64,000 nt of DNA, from contig KL647296.1 of assembly GCA_000727475.1 (NCBI GenBank), positions 3,879,044 to 3,943,043 on the forward strand, given 5' to 3'. A model generated the notes under the pieces. The model did no database searches and had not been told where the DNA came from. It saw only the letters and a list, made by a program, of their open reading frames with translations. Below are positions 1-11,559 of this stretch, in pieces. Numbering within the stretch: position 1 is the stretch's first letter; the number at the start of each line of letters is the position of its first letter. The stretch is from Sarcocystis neurona. Its lineage: Eukaryota > Apicomplexa > Conoidasida > Eucoccidiorida > Sarcocystidae. Made by a program: the position numbers and the translations under genes.

Positions 1-1126
1 CCGAATCAAAGGTGAGTCGCTGTCCATTCGAAAAAAAAAAATTGCATCACCGCTTGAAGGCTGGAAATGATGCGCGGTACAGCGATGCGACACGAGGAGA
101 AAGTAACCGAGCCTCTGAGACGAAAAAAAATGTTCCACTGTTTGTGCACGCCTCGCATTCACCACGTGGCGTTGCCATCCTTCATGCTGGAGCGCGTTAT
201 GCTGCCAGCTGTCCTGCTGAGTCCGTAATATCAGCCAGCTGCTTGGTATGGACAGACTCTCTAAGTGGTGCAGACGCCGTGTGTTGAAGTCTATATGAAA
301 GTACAGAAGCTGGCAATCAGTCACCTTTAATGGAAGGCAGCAGAGACGGAGATGCGCGACTTGATCGTGGGCAGACACTCTAAGGAGCAGCAAGATCGGA
401 GAACTCGTCAAAGTTCCCGGGAAAATGCTGCTTGTTTTTCGTCCGACTGGCATTCGTGTACTTCAGAAACAGAACCGCAGCAGCCGCATGCCACAGGGTG
501 GGACGCAAAGGCTTCGTACTCTCCTTGTCTCGCTGGAAGTGAACAACAGGATGTGGGTCGTTGGCCTCGTACTCCGCGTGTCAATTCGAAGTTACAGCAT
601 TATGCTGGAAGAACAGGAGCCACTTTGGCGACCGTCTCCCAACGAAGGGTCGAGGCGCGGAGACAGCGGCTGAAGGAAATCACGATCAGGTAGCAGAGCA
701 GACCAACACTGGAGCCTACAGCTTCACCTACAGTTCTCTCAAGTGAAGTGCCTTTGTATCCATGTATATACGTATTGACATTCTGGCAGTTATATTTTCA
801 CACAAACAGCACTCTATTGAGGCATGGTCCCCCTCTTTAGTCTTTCCACCTTACCATCGTGCATATTAGGTGCAAAGCCTATTCCGTCTCCGAAGGCTTA
901 CAGTGTACTGTTCATAATTCTACAGGTGGACATTCGCTGTGGGTCGTCGACGCGATAGTGGAGAGTCTTTTCACGCCACTACATCCCAACTTTCTCCCCG
1001 GTGTCGAACTCCCTCTCCAATCCCGAGCACTACCGTGCGTGTTAGGGTCTGCACACACTTTTCCCCTGTAGAGCAGCTCAAAATGTTTGAAAGCTCGAGT
1101 AGTCGTACTTGTAATGTATTATTCTC
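1..1126. other. No gene recognised
   Basis: Only short overlapping ORFs are present (the longest is 113 residues), in several frames at once and without recognisable domains, signal peptide or convincing splice signals. I see nothing else in it. Confidence 0.6.
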
Positions 1127-1763
1127 GTGTGTGTGTGTGTGTGTGTGTGTNNNNNNNNNNNNNNNNNNNNNNNNNNNNNNNNNNNNNNNNNNNNNNNNNN
1201 NNNNNNNNNNNNNNNNNNNNNNNNNNNNNNNNNNNNNNNNNNNNNNNNNNNNNNNNNNNNNNNNNNNNNNNNNNNNNNNNNNNNNNNNNNNNNNNNNNNN
1301 NNNNNNNNNNNNNNNNNNNNNNNNNNNNNNNNNNNNNNNNNNNNNNNNNNNNNNNNNNNNNNNNNNNNNNNNNNNNNNNNNNNNNNNNNNNNNNNNNNNN
1401 NNNNNNNNNNNNNNNNNNNNNNNNNNNNNNNNNNNNNNNNNNNNNNNNNNNNNNNNNNNNNNNNNNNNNNNNNNNNNNNNNNNNNNNNNNNNNNNNNNNN
1501 NNNNNNNNNNNNNNNNNNNNNNNNNNNNNNNNNNNNNNNNNNNNNNNNNNNNNNNNNNNNNNNNNNNNNNNNNNNNNNNNNNNNNNNNNNNNNNNNNNNN
1601 NNNNNNNNNNNNNNNNNNNNNNNNNNNNNNNNNNNNNNNNNNNNNNNNNNNNNNNNNNNNNNNNNNNNNNNNNNNNNNNNNNNNNNNNNNNNNNNNNNNN
1701 NNNNNNNNNNNNNNNNNNNNNNNGTATGTATGTATGTATGTATGTGTGTATGTATGTATGTAT
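1127..1763. repeat. Microsatellite-flanked assembly gap
   Basis: A (GT)n run of 24 bases ends at 1150 and is followed by 573 undetermined bases (1151-1723). A (GTAT)n run with one GTGT variation follows at 1724-1763. The two flanks have different units, so the gap probably spans a compound dinucleotide/tetranucleotide repeat that the assembler could not resolve. The gap length may be an estimate. Open frames running through the N block are artefacts. Confidence 0.95.
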
Positions 1764-4700
1764 TTGTTTAATATTACGCTGGAAGAAAGGAAGAAGGCAC
1801 AGTCAGACAAGATTTAATAGAGGAGTAAACCTGCACCAGAGTCAGGACACGCTGGTGGAGGCGACGCGACTTCGTCTGCTTGTAGAGCGTGGTGCAAGTG
1901 GAAATACTTCTGGAGTAGTGTTGCTAGTGCTTACACGCGCTGGAAGTAAAATGTAGAGAGTATATGGTAGTCCACAAGGGAACGCTCAGTCGAACACGAA
2001 ACACAAACGCAGTTAATAATGCCCTTATGTGTACTCCACTAAAAACACTCCAAGTTCTTTAGATTGTCTGTCTAATCGTGGCATTTTCTCAGAGCAAATG
2101 GACGATCGAAGCCGCTCCCGCGACAACAGCACGACCTCACCTCGAAGAAGAAAACAAAAATTCCTGAGGCCCACGAAGGAGGATGTCTTCGTGAAGAATT
2201 ATGTCGCCGCATTTGCGTAGCGAAAATGTACAGGAGGCGAAAACTGCTTGCTGGTGCTTTTGTTTCACTGGCCAGATCCAGAACGGATGTCCTTCAGAGA
2301 GCAGCAGGATTCTATGCTCTTCTTCTCCAGTGTAGAGGACGTCGAGTCGTACAGCTATGGAGGTAAGCAGAATGTTCACCTTTACGATCTTGAAAATGAC
2401 ACCCTTGTGGTCGGCCTGCCTGGCCTGCCTGCTTGCCACCTTCTACGGACGATTGTTGTCGCTAACCTCTATAAGGGCCGCGAGAACGTGGTTTCCTGAA
2501 AAACAGCAACGTGGTGGATGTCCTTAGTCAAGAGGTAAAAACATCGCAGGTGCGGACGCTTTGTTGTCACATCTCAGACGCCCTAGAGTACGGTTGGCGG
2601 CGCCAAGGCATTCGGCGACCTGGAGAGCACAGTTTTTCACTGAAGACGCGTATATTTTGCCATGCTTTCAGGCAACTGATGATAGCCGCCAAATGCCGCA
2701 ATGCCGTAGTTGCGAAGGCTCAAGATCTCCTCCCTCGGCAACACCACCGACGGCGGTTTTCTTCGTACTGCAGAACACTAATTCAATGCTGGGCGCAGGT
2801 GGCGACGGTTAGCAAGCTTGCCCATGCGCAGGTACTGGGATAGCAGAGCTACCAAAGCAAAGCGCACCGCCGCACGTGTTATATCACTTTTGGCGTACAC
2901 TTACGTACATTTCCGCGCAAGCACACTAGTATCCCCTGCACTACCAACTACAGCGGTGGAGGCCCGGCTGACCTGCGGATGTGTCGAATTGCTGGGTACT
3001 ACATAGTGCGTAGCACGCATGTGCTATGCACTACCAGAAATGGAGCAGAAGCACCTGCTTTTCATTTGGTCGTGGAGCAAAAGAATTGAGCAGGACCCGT
3101 TGTCGGGCAGGCGTGAATCACGCATCCTCTGACGTCGTCACAGGCATTGTAGATCCGGATAGGTCGCGGCTGTTGCTCCTTTTTGATGACGCTCTGACCC
3201 TTTTTCGGGACTAAAGTGTTAGCGTCGCTGGCGGCTCCGGAGTTTGATTGGTCTGCCTGCGAGAAATAATATGTGTCTGAATCCTCAGATGTTCCGAAAT
3301 CTGAAGGCGAAAGTTTATCGCAGGGTGCTGATCGCCTGGAGAAGGGGCACTGTGACACTCAAGAATGCAGAGGACTGCACTGTGAGTTGTATTAAACGAA
3401 TCGAGGTGCACAAACAGCAACGCACACCTGTACTCCTGTAAACCTGTGCAATGTGCGACGAATCGGCGATGTCACAAATCAACGTGTTTGAAAGCGTCCT
3501 CCGTCTAAGAGAAGTACTTGTACTCCTTACGCATCCTTTATCGCCTTCTGTCAACTTTTTTGATGACTCTTTGGCGTGTTATATGTCGAGGTCATCGCTC
3601 CTTGACTTGGCGTTTGTCCGTGTATCCCACACTTTTTCCGCAGCGTTTTTCAGCAGGCGGGTCTTGGTGAAAAAAGGATGTCTTACTTCTTACATGTATG
3701 CACGTACTCCCCGATGGGCACAGACATATGATGTAATGATCCCAAAGGCTACGCGCCGCTGTAGACTGAGAGATGAGTAAAGGCATACGCACTCAGACAT
3801 ATATACGTATACGTATATACATATATGCAAATATGACAGTGTGAGCTGCGTTGCTAATCCTGCGCCAGGCTGACGACCAGTATGTTTCCCAGTTGCAGAA
3901 GCGGAGTTGGGTTTGGTGGAAACGACGATGGCATCAGCAGCAGGACGCGCACGCAGTCGACATTATGAAGGCAACCCTGTGGGAGCACGCACGAAAGTAC
4001 ATCGATGAATGTGACTGAAAGAGAGCAGAAGACGCCTACCCAACATTGTTAGTGAGCTGCTGCTGCAACCAGGCTGTGACCGTCTCTATCGAATTCAAAA
4101 GGCTTGTCGTCGGGTCAGCAACATTAATCTATATACTCGGTCGCACGACCCCCTCGGTAGCAGAGGGCGTCGGACAAAAAGTGCGTTGTACACAAGCGCG
4201 GGAAGGTGTGGCTCCCCTCTCCCCTAGAAGGAGCTCTTTCTCTCGCAAAAGAAAATGTTTGATGAGACGGAGGGATGTCAAACATGAGGAAGGATACAAC
4301 TATTTTTCGCAACACAACTGCGACCTGACGACACTGGCAGCTGATATTTCTGGTGTTCGCCTGATAAAGGTGGTGGTCTGAGATTGAACTGCAATTCCAT
4401 CAGCAACTGGTGCCCCATTGTTTGAATGTTCACAAGACGAAAGTGGTGATTCAGCACACACGGGAATCTTCCCTCCTTTTTCTTTTTCGTGAGCCAGTCC
4501 AAGAGCGTCCACTTTTCTTGGGCCCTGATTAAGCCCTCTCAGACTGTTCCGTAGCACCTAGCCTCCTGGAGACAGCCTAAATTGTCGAGCAGCCTTGCGC
4601 TGCGGGGATCTCTGAATGCAGAACTTAATGACGCGGTCAGCTGTGACTGAAGAACTCATCGAGTGTGGCACACTTTACTTGGTGATTTCTGTCGTTGCGG

Positions 4701-6300
4701 CACATGTGAAGACAAAGAGGGCCTGAGTGTTGCTTTTGTCCACTCGTTTGTAGACGTACGCACGTAGACAGGCGTGCATTAGGTCTTTCGTGTTACTGCT
4801 GGATGGGTGGCCAGCCATACGAAACCTTCCGCGAAATACAGCCGTGCGGTCAACCACACATCATTTGTCCCGATACGCTTAACTGCGGAACTCTAGGCAA
4901 GGCATCGTCGTGTCTAGGTCTATAAGAGTAACGAAAGCAGTTCGTGGAACAGAGACAACTACCACTTGTGGTCGTGGCGTAGACATGGTAGCCTGCAGGA
5001 TGGACACGACCATGAATAGTAACAAAAGACAAAAAAGAATCAGGTGACCCAGCAGTAATACAGGAGCAGCGCTATCAGGGCTACTGCATTGGAGACGTGG
5101 CATGTAAACTAGTAAAGTGCCCAGCTGCAGGACGCACGGAGCCTGTTTACAGAGCGGACGCACTTTTTAGACTCGCTTCAAGGATCGAAACAGCCGTACG
5201 CTTCCTCGCACACAGTTCGACCTATAGCCGTTAGGGAGTTCGCTTTCCAAGGAGCTGTCGCGGTGCAGTGAACCCCATTATGACACAGATTTGCAGCTTT
5301 CTCTGAATCCTCGCTGACTCGGGAAGATTCGGAAAGCCTCGCAGAAGTTGGGTGTTCGGTGCAAAGGATAAGCAAGTCCTATGTATCTTACAGGCTGTGT
5401 TCTGATCATGCTGACGAAAAGTCACCAAGATTAGTCTTTTAATCACTAGAAGACACAGGCATGAAGGTCACAGAGTACAACCCGCGTGTGCGGCCCAGCG
5501 TCTCCGTAAACCGATTGCTGACGCGACTGACTCTCCTTGTAATGTATGCTGCGGTTTCGTCCAGCCTGAAGACCCCGTTCGTGTCTAGCACTCGATCGGG
5601 TGTGTGAAGCAATCTCCGTTAAATGAACAAAGTGGCCTAGGCGTTTCTTCGCTTAAACTGTGTTGCCTGCACACAATGTCTCCAACCTACCAAGCGTGTC
5701 AGTCAGTCGCGCGCCGCAGTGCCACGAAGTGTTCTAACGCCTTGCTCTTCACGTGCTCTTTCTCTCGATAGTCTAACAGCTTGCGTGATGCCATGAAAGA
5801 AACAAAATATCACTCGGATTTTGCCACGTTGTGAACACTCAGTTAAGAAAAATGCATATCACTCCGCCTGGGGCTCTGAACAAGCGATGTCTGACTTCTC
5901 AAATTGGCAACGTCTACTCCCGAAAATTCGCAATTTCAAGAAGCGTGTGCGTGAGACGTGCGGTCTTCCCTTTTTTTTATTTTACCCATTAGCCCAGAGG
6001 AGTTCTACTCCTGAGTCTGGAGCGTCAATACAGAGCAACCGTACAAACACAACGCCCGCTGTTGTTCCTGAGCTACACGGGTGACTACAGAAACGTACTG
6101 GCCTTGCGAACGAAATTGTCACCATAAAACCAGACTTTAGAGATTTATCCTTTGCAATCATCTCTAGGGGAGACCGCAACCATTCGCAGGTGCTCAATTG
6201 CACGGACGCTTAATTGATCTACCGGGATTTGTGAGTAGGTGTGACATGCGACGAGGCAGCCCGCGGCACCGTAAGGCACACGCTTCCACTCCTCGGTTGC
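1764..6300. other. No gene recognised; short AT palindromic run
   Basis: No ORF exceeds about 111 residues and none shows a domain I know. A run of alternating TATACGTATAC-type sequence at about 3800-3831 is self-complementary microsatellite. Multi-exon genes with short exons cannot be excluded from sequence alone. Confidence 0.5.
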
Positions 6301-6307
6301 GAGTAGA

Positions 6308-6688
6308 ATTCAGGAAGGAAGTCGTGAAATTCTGCGAGAGGTAAAGATTTTCCGCCTGCGAACGGTGCTACAGCAGCTCGTGTAGTTTCAGCACCGACTG
6401 TAGTTGCACCCGAATACCGGCTACTGATGATGTCTTCGTCACCAATCGGACTTCCGTAATCTCGGTCCGCTGCAGAAGGGACTCGCTGCGCTGAATATCG
6501 TTTATGAGGTCAACGAAAAGGGCGAAAAAACTTCCTCGCGATACACTTTCTTGAAAGTGAGTATTTTCTACGGAGACGACAGAGCTTGAGAGTTGAAGAG
6601 AAACCACTATTCTCTCTTGCGCACGGGGAACGTGCCGCTAAACCCGTCAACGATCCTTCTCTCTCTGCTCTCCTTTCGCCTGTAGTGT
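6308..6688 (-). repeat. Left arm of large imperfect inverted repeat
   Basis: The reverse complement of this segment matches 7090-7462. The best part, about 150 bases at 6386-6541, shows four substitutions and a short indel against the other arm, roughly 97% identity. The outer and inner parts are more diverged. The minus strand has an ORF (6368-6607) whose central 51 residues differ from the other arm's ORF by one residue. That block begins RGSFFALFVDLINDIQRSES. It matches no family I recognise. The loop between the arms is about 400 bases. Confidence 0.85.
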
Positions 6689-7089
6689 TGCTCCTGGGTA
6701 AAGTGGCCTTCACGGTAAACGGCATCGAGTCGTAGCACCGGAGACGCAACAAAAGTGTAGAAGTGGGGGTGCGTCTGCATCCTAGTTGACTTGATGGTGT
6801 TGGTGCTGATGGTAGTGGACTTACCCTGACAGAGTACGTCTCCTTTTCTTGCCTTGGCCTCGATCTTGTGTTAGTTTAGACTCCTCTTTGAACGTGTGTG
6901 CTTACGAGCTCTGAATAGAGAGACAGGCAAAGGCAGCGACACGGGTTCGGCCAGTAGCACCGCTGCCAGAGAAGTCCTCACAAGCAACATCATGCGTGTC
7001 AGAGTGACAGGAGCAATGGCAACGGCAGGGGCACCAACAATCTTGAATGTCGGCACTGGCGTAGTTGTAGCGGAGACAATAACTCCTAC

Positions 7090-7462
7090 TACAGGCAAAA
7101 GGACAGCAGAGAGGAAAGGATCGTCGGCGGGTCTAGCGGCATGCTCACTGTGGGCAAGAGAGACTAGTGCCTTCTCTTCAACTCTCAAGCTGTGTCGTCT
7201 CCCTAGAAAATGCATGCGCGTTACGAAGTGTAACGCGCGGAAGTTTTTTCGCTCTTTTCGTTGACCTCATAAACGATATTCAGCGCAGCGAGTCCCTTCT
7301 GCAGCGAACCGAGATTACGGAAGTCCGATTGGTGATGAAGACATCATCAGTAGCCGGTATTCGGGTGCAACTGCAGTCGGTGCTGAAAGCACATTTGCTG
7401 CTGTGATGCCGTTCGCAGGCGGCCAATCTTCACGTCTTGCAGAATTCTACGACTCCCTTTGT
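7090..7462 (+). repeat. Right arm of large imperfect inverted repeat
   Basis: Partner of 6308-6688 in opposite orientation. The plus-strand ORF at 7167-7406 reads almost the same 51 residues as the minus-strand ORF of the left arm, with a Thr/Met change. Conservation falls off beyond the shared CCGTTCGCAGGCGG motif and the following 40 bases. It could be a duplicated exon, a small mobile-element relic, or simply a recent inverted duplication. I cannot decide from the sequence. Confidence 0.85.
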
Positions 7463-7469
7463 GCAAAAT

Positions 7470-10060
7470 ATCAACAGGGACACCGTCGGAAGCAGTCGCG
7501 CGGAAGTGTTTAAGCCACTCATTCACGAGGAATCTGTCGTGCGTCAGCTGCCGTGGCTGCCGCCCCTGCTGCGACTGTTCACTTCCCAATTTCCGGGGAA
7601 GAGACTTACGAAGCGCTGCACGCGGGATGTGTCGAGTGTATCCTGTTTTTGCGAAGAGACGTTTCGGAATTCTGCCGTTTGAACTTCGAGCGCCCCAGGA
7701 AATCCGCTGTTATAGACAGGACATACTAGAGACGAGAAACGAGTTCGCTCTTAAGGCTGAACGAGCCAGCCATCAGTACTACACCTACTATGACAAGCCA
7801 GCCAATCCTCCGCGCTTTGCGACAGTCAGGTTTTGGACGGAGTAACATCACCGGGAGGATTGCCACCTCAATCATTCATCAGTGCATTTTCCACTTCTTT
7901 CCACAGCGAAATCTCAACTCCGCTGAAAACGTCTTACAGTAAGAACGGCAGTCAGGTATTTTTCGGAACCAGAAGCGTATTCGTGTGGTGCAGTTTTACA
8001 GAGAAAACGATCACTGAAGACAACGGTGAGTACGCGTACCCAAAGGGAAAACAAGGGGGGGCGACCAGCGGGCCAGCCACAGCAGGGAGCCTAAGGAGTT
8101 ACAGGAAATTCGCCGCTGTTATCAATCTTGTCATGGAGCGCCAGGGTTACAGCATGTGGCTCAGAAGCGAGGCATTCACACAGGTCGAGCAGTTACATTC
8201 CTTTTAAGCTGAATGCAGCACAGAGTTTAGTCACAGAGTGTCGCTGGCGGATTAGAGGTCGACGGTAAAGCGATTCTCCAATTTTGGCACGAAATCTCAG
8301 AAGTACACACATACTCATATATATCCAATCCTGCTTCATGTTGACAGGCACTGACGCTTATTCTGCGACACTGACCAGAATCTGTAACGCGCGCAAACGT
8401 GTTGTAGTATGTGACGTGGTAGTGAATTGTGGACCGAAAAGGGGAGGCGCAACTATTGTCGCAAGAGGCACGAGAACGAATGGAGTGAAAGAAGCACACA
8501 GATGAGACAAGCGCATCGATTCTTCCACATGTACAGGGCGTATTGTGTGCCAGTGCCTGCTGCGTAATGACGTGGAAAAAGAGAGCCCGAGTAGGGCTGC
8601 GATGGAGAACTGAAAAGGGACACGTTTCGTAGGACGCTTCTCCATGTTCCGAAGAGTACAGAGGAACGTTCGATGAAGTGTCTGTGCTCTTAAAAGAGTT
8701 ATGAAAAAAATGAGCGGAACTGACGCTGCATGCGCCACACCAATGTGAAATTAAGAAAATTATTAAAGGGAGCTCATCACCTGAAGGGTAGTGACCAGCG
8801 TTGCACGAGTGTGTGCCTTCGTCGATTACACGGGCCTGAACATCTACTGGTGACCAATAGCGGTGCAGACACGTGAAACCTTGTTAGGTACTTGCCAACA
8901 AAATTTCTCTCATTATTTCTTGCTCCCAGTGCAAAAGGTCTTGAGGATGATAGCGTGGCAATCGTTTACTCCTGCGAGGGGAGCCCTGCGCTACATGCGC
9001 CTCTCGGAGACCTCAGGAGGAGTGTGTGTGTCTCTCCTTTTGGACCACTTCGGAGAAGCACGCCTGATGAGTAACCAGAAAGCGAGACACAAAGGGCTGC
9101 AAGACGCAGTTCGCTACTACCAAAAGTAAGACACATCAGACGCACGATGCAGCTTGATCACCCAATTCGCTGACGTAAATACCTCCGTCTACGTTCATGC
9201 GAGTGGCAATATGAGTGAAGCGGAGGAAACAGGCAGGTGCAGAGGGGGTTACGCGTAACAGCAACTGCTTTAGAACTCGAAGAAAGTAGCCCAAGCAAAC
9301 AAGCTCCACGACCGCCCTCACTGGCACAGCCGTTTGAGCGCTGCGGAACAGAAAATGCTTTCATTGTGTCCTCTCGTCTTGCAGAACGGTACAGAGTCCC
9401 TGCGGTAACGTGCAGTACGCCCGAAACTATCGTCACGATGTTGGATGTAACCACGCTTGGAGGTACGCTTGCCTATGCATATTTGTGAATCCCTCACTCC
9501 TCCACCTGAAACTATGTACGCGTGTGTAAACGCAAAATTATATATATATATATGTGTATGTATACAATGCTTTTTACAGACCAAAAAACAATAGTGAGCA
9601 GTTACCCCTTAGTGCTGCCGATTTCTTCGACGACAAGCAATCAGTAGGTGTTTAAGGACAGACGCGTCGTACGTTTCAATATATGTTTCCTTCTCAGCCT
9701 GGGCACCTGTGGGTGCACATGTACGTAGATCAATTCGTTAACACCTGTGGGCAAACTCTGTGCGCCAGGACGCCTAAAAACTGAGATAGTGTTGCCACTG
9801 AATACAAAGACAAACTTTTGTAAACCTTACATACGTGGAAGGGTGCGTCTGTACGTATACGTCCTAAAAGACAGCGACATTGTTTTACCCGAAGATATGC
9901 CGTCTGTCCAAGCACTTCACAGTCTTTTATTCCAGCCGTCCCTGAGAAGTTCCCGTTGTGTCGAACCGAGGAGAACCATAAAGAGCGAACTACGCCAAGC
10001 ATACACCTCATCTGTGCTTCGTTCTGCCGTCCCCAGTGCGAGTGTGCCTCTGCGCTACTC
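7470..10060. other. No gene recognised
   Basis: ORFs reach 128 residues (7459-7845 plus; 8358-8738 minus) but overlap other open frames, and several lack an ATG start. An (AT)n microsatellite lies at about 9538-9552. Nothing recognisable is seen. Confidence 0.5.
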
Positions 10061-10064
10061 CCTA

Positions 10065-10192
10065 AGCAGAGAAAAGTAAAAACTACCTCTGTTATCCAGG
10101 GTGGGCCCTTTCGCATCCAGAAGAGAAGAGCAGAGAAAAGTAAAAACTACATCTATTATCCCGGGTGGGGCCTTTCACATCCAGAAGAGCGG
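10065..10192 (+). repeat. 64-bp tandem duplication
   Basis: Two direct copies, 10065-10128 and 10129-10192, both start AGCAGAGAAAAGTAAAAACT and end near CATCCAGAAGAG. There are a handful of substitutions. The unit is not a multiple of three, so a frame running through both copies is not conserved. It looks like a local non-coding duplication. Confidence 0.9.
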
Positions 10193-10891
10193 GGAACTCC
10201 GAGTTTCCTTTAAGCTGCTTAGCGACTGTCCACTTCCGCATGGACTATTATTGTGTAAATGTTAGGCATAATGTTCTGCACTCTTGACGCCATGCACGTG
10301 TAGGGGAGCCTGTAAATGCACGCATCGCACATCGAATAATCCATTCGTATGCTGCAGAGACTTGCCGCACTAGCTTGGCGCTTTCTGTCTAGTGTACCGC
10401 TCTGGTCGTTGACATGTGCACTTCGCGTCACTCACCACCCACGTATCGTCTTCGTGAGCGTAAGACGCTGGGGATTATGTGTACATACTTTGTGGCTCTT
10501 CCGAGCGGACGAAGGTGTTAACGTACACGAACGGATAGTGTAGCGAAGAACTAGCGTGTGCCCACATGGCTATTGGAGGGCCGCGTGCCACACGTACAGG
10601 TCGTCTTCCTCGCGTCTCTTCTGTAAGTCTCTGGGCATCCTGCGTCCTTCGAAGCATCGGACTCACGGCTCTACTTGTCACATCATACACGTACGCGCCG
10701 AAGGGGAGTCAAGAGCACGTTCAATCGAAGGTACGCTACAATATTTTCTACACTAAGATACCAGCGTTACCACGTATGCATTCAAGTACAATTGGTGTCA
10801 CATGCTTAAAACCGCAAAGGAAGAGACCTGGTTGACGTCCGCACTCTGAAAAGCTTAAGCATTACTATGTCTGCGCACCATTATATATACC

Positions 10892-11554
10892 CTATTGTAT
10901 CTGGAACTCTCTAAGCACGGGTATTGTCGGTTTGAAAAGGGACACCTTTGAGCTGGCAACACGGCGCGTTTGCCTCCCCCCTATTACGTGCACAGTAGCT
11001 CGTCGGCTACGCTCGTATTTTCTGTGCAGATCAAGAACTAACAGTCCGTCCTTTCGGGCGTATATTATACAAAAAATATCCGTGTGTGTAGATCCGTGCG
11101 TAGTATGCTTCCGTGTGCCCCCAACGCGGGATGCAGCACCAGCACCACATATGGTTCGGTGCTGCGTTGGAACGGAATGAAGCAGCAACTGTTGCGTCAA
11201 CGCGCTACGGCGTTGCCTGCCACTGTTCAGTAGGGTGCATGTTGTCAATCGTATCTTAGTAGTTCCGTACAGGAAGACAGCCGGACAGGTGAAGGAGGGG
11301 AAAGAAATGCGGTGTAGTCGCTCGATGACTATTCGAGACGATTGAGTTGTGGTACGCACTGCAACGCCGTTAAACGCTCGGGCTAAAGAGCTGTGTCTTC
11401 GTCTACTAAGTGTGGAAAATATCCTCTTTCCTCCTTTTGGCAAAGAAAACGAGTCCCTCTTTCTCCACGATTTAGCGCCTCCTGCAGGAGTGCGGATGAC
11501 CGCTGTCCCTGATTCACGAACACCAAAGCAAACGGGAAGTCTGTGAAGCCACAT
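10892..11554 (-). CDS. Unassigned 220-residue ORF, doubtful
   Basis: This is the longest ORF with an ATG in the first 20 kb outside gap and repeats. The product is basic, rich in Arg, Ser and Thr, with no signal peptide, membrane segment or motif that I recognise. It overlaps shorter open frames on both strands. At this base composition an ORF of this length over 64 kb is not far from chance, so it may be spurious. No upstream control signal is visible. I give it only because it stands out by length. Confidence 0.15.
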   Translation of the reverse strand: MWLHRLPVCFGVRESGTAVIRTPAGGAKSWRKRDSFSLPKGGKRIFSTLSRRRHSSLARAFNGVAVRTTTQSSRIVIERLHRISFPSFTCPAVFLYGTTKIRLTTCTLLNSGRQRRSALTQQLLLHSVPTQHRTICGAGAASRVGGTRKHTTHGSTHTDIFCIIYARKDGLLVLDLHRKYERSRRATVHVIGGRQTRRVASSKVSLFKPTIPVLREFQIQ

Positions 11555-11559
11555 TTACC

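Noticed and set aside
939..1956. Long ORFs across the N block
   Set aside because: Open only because undetermined bases carry no stops.
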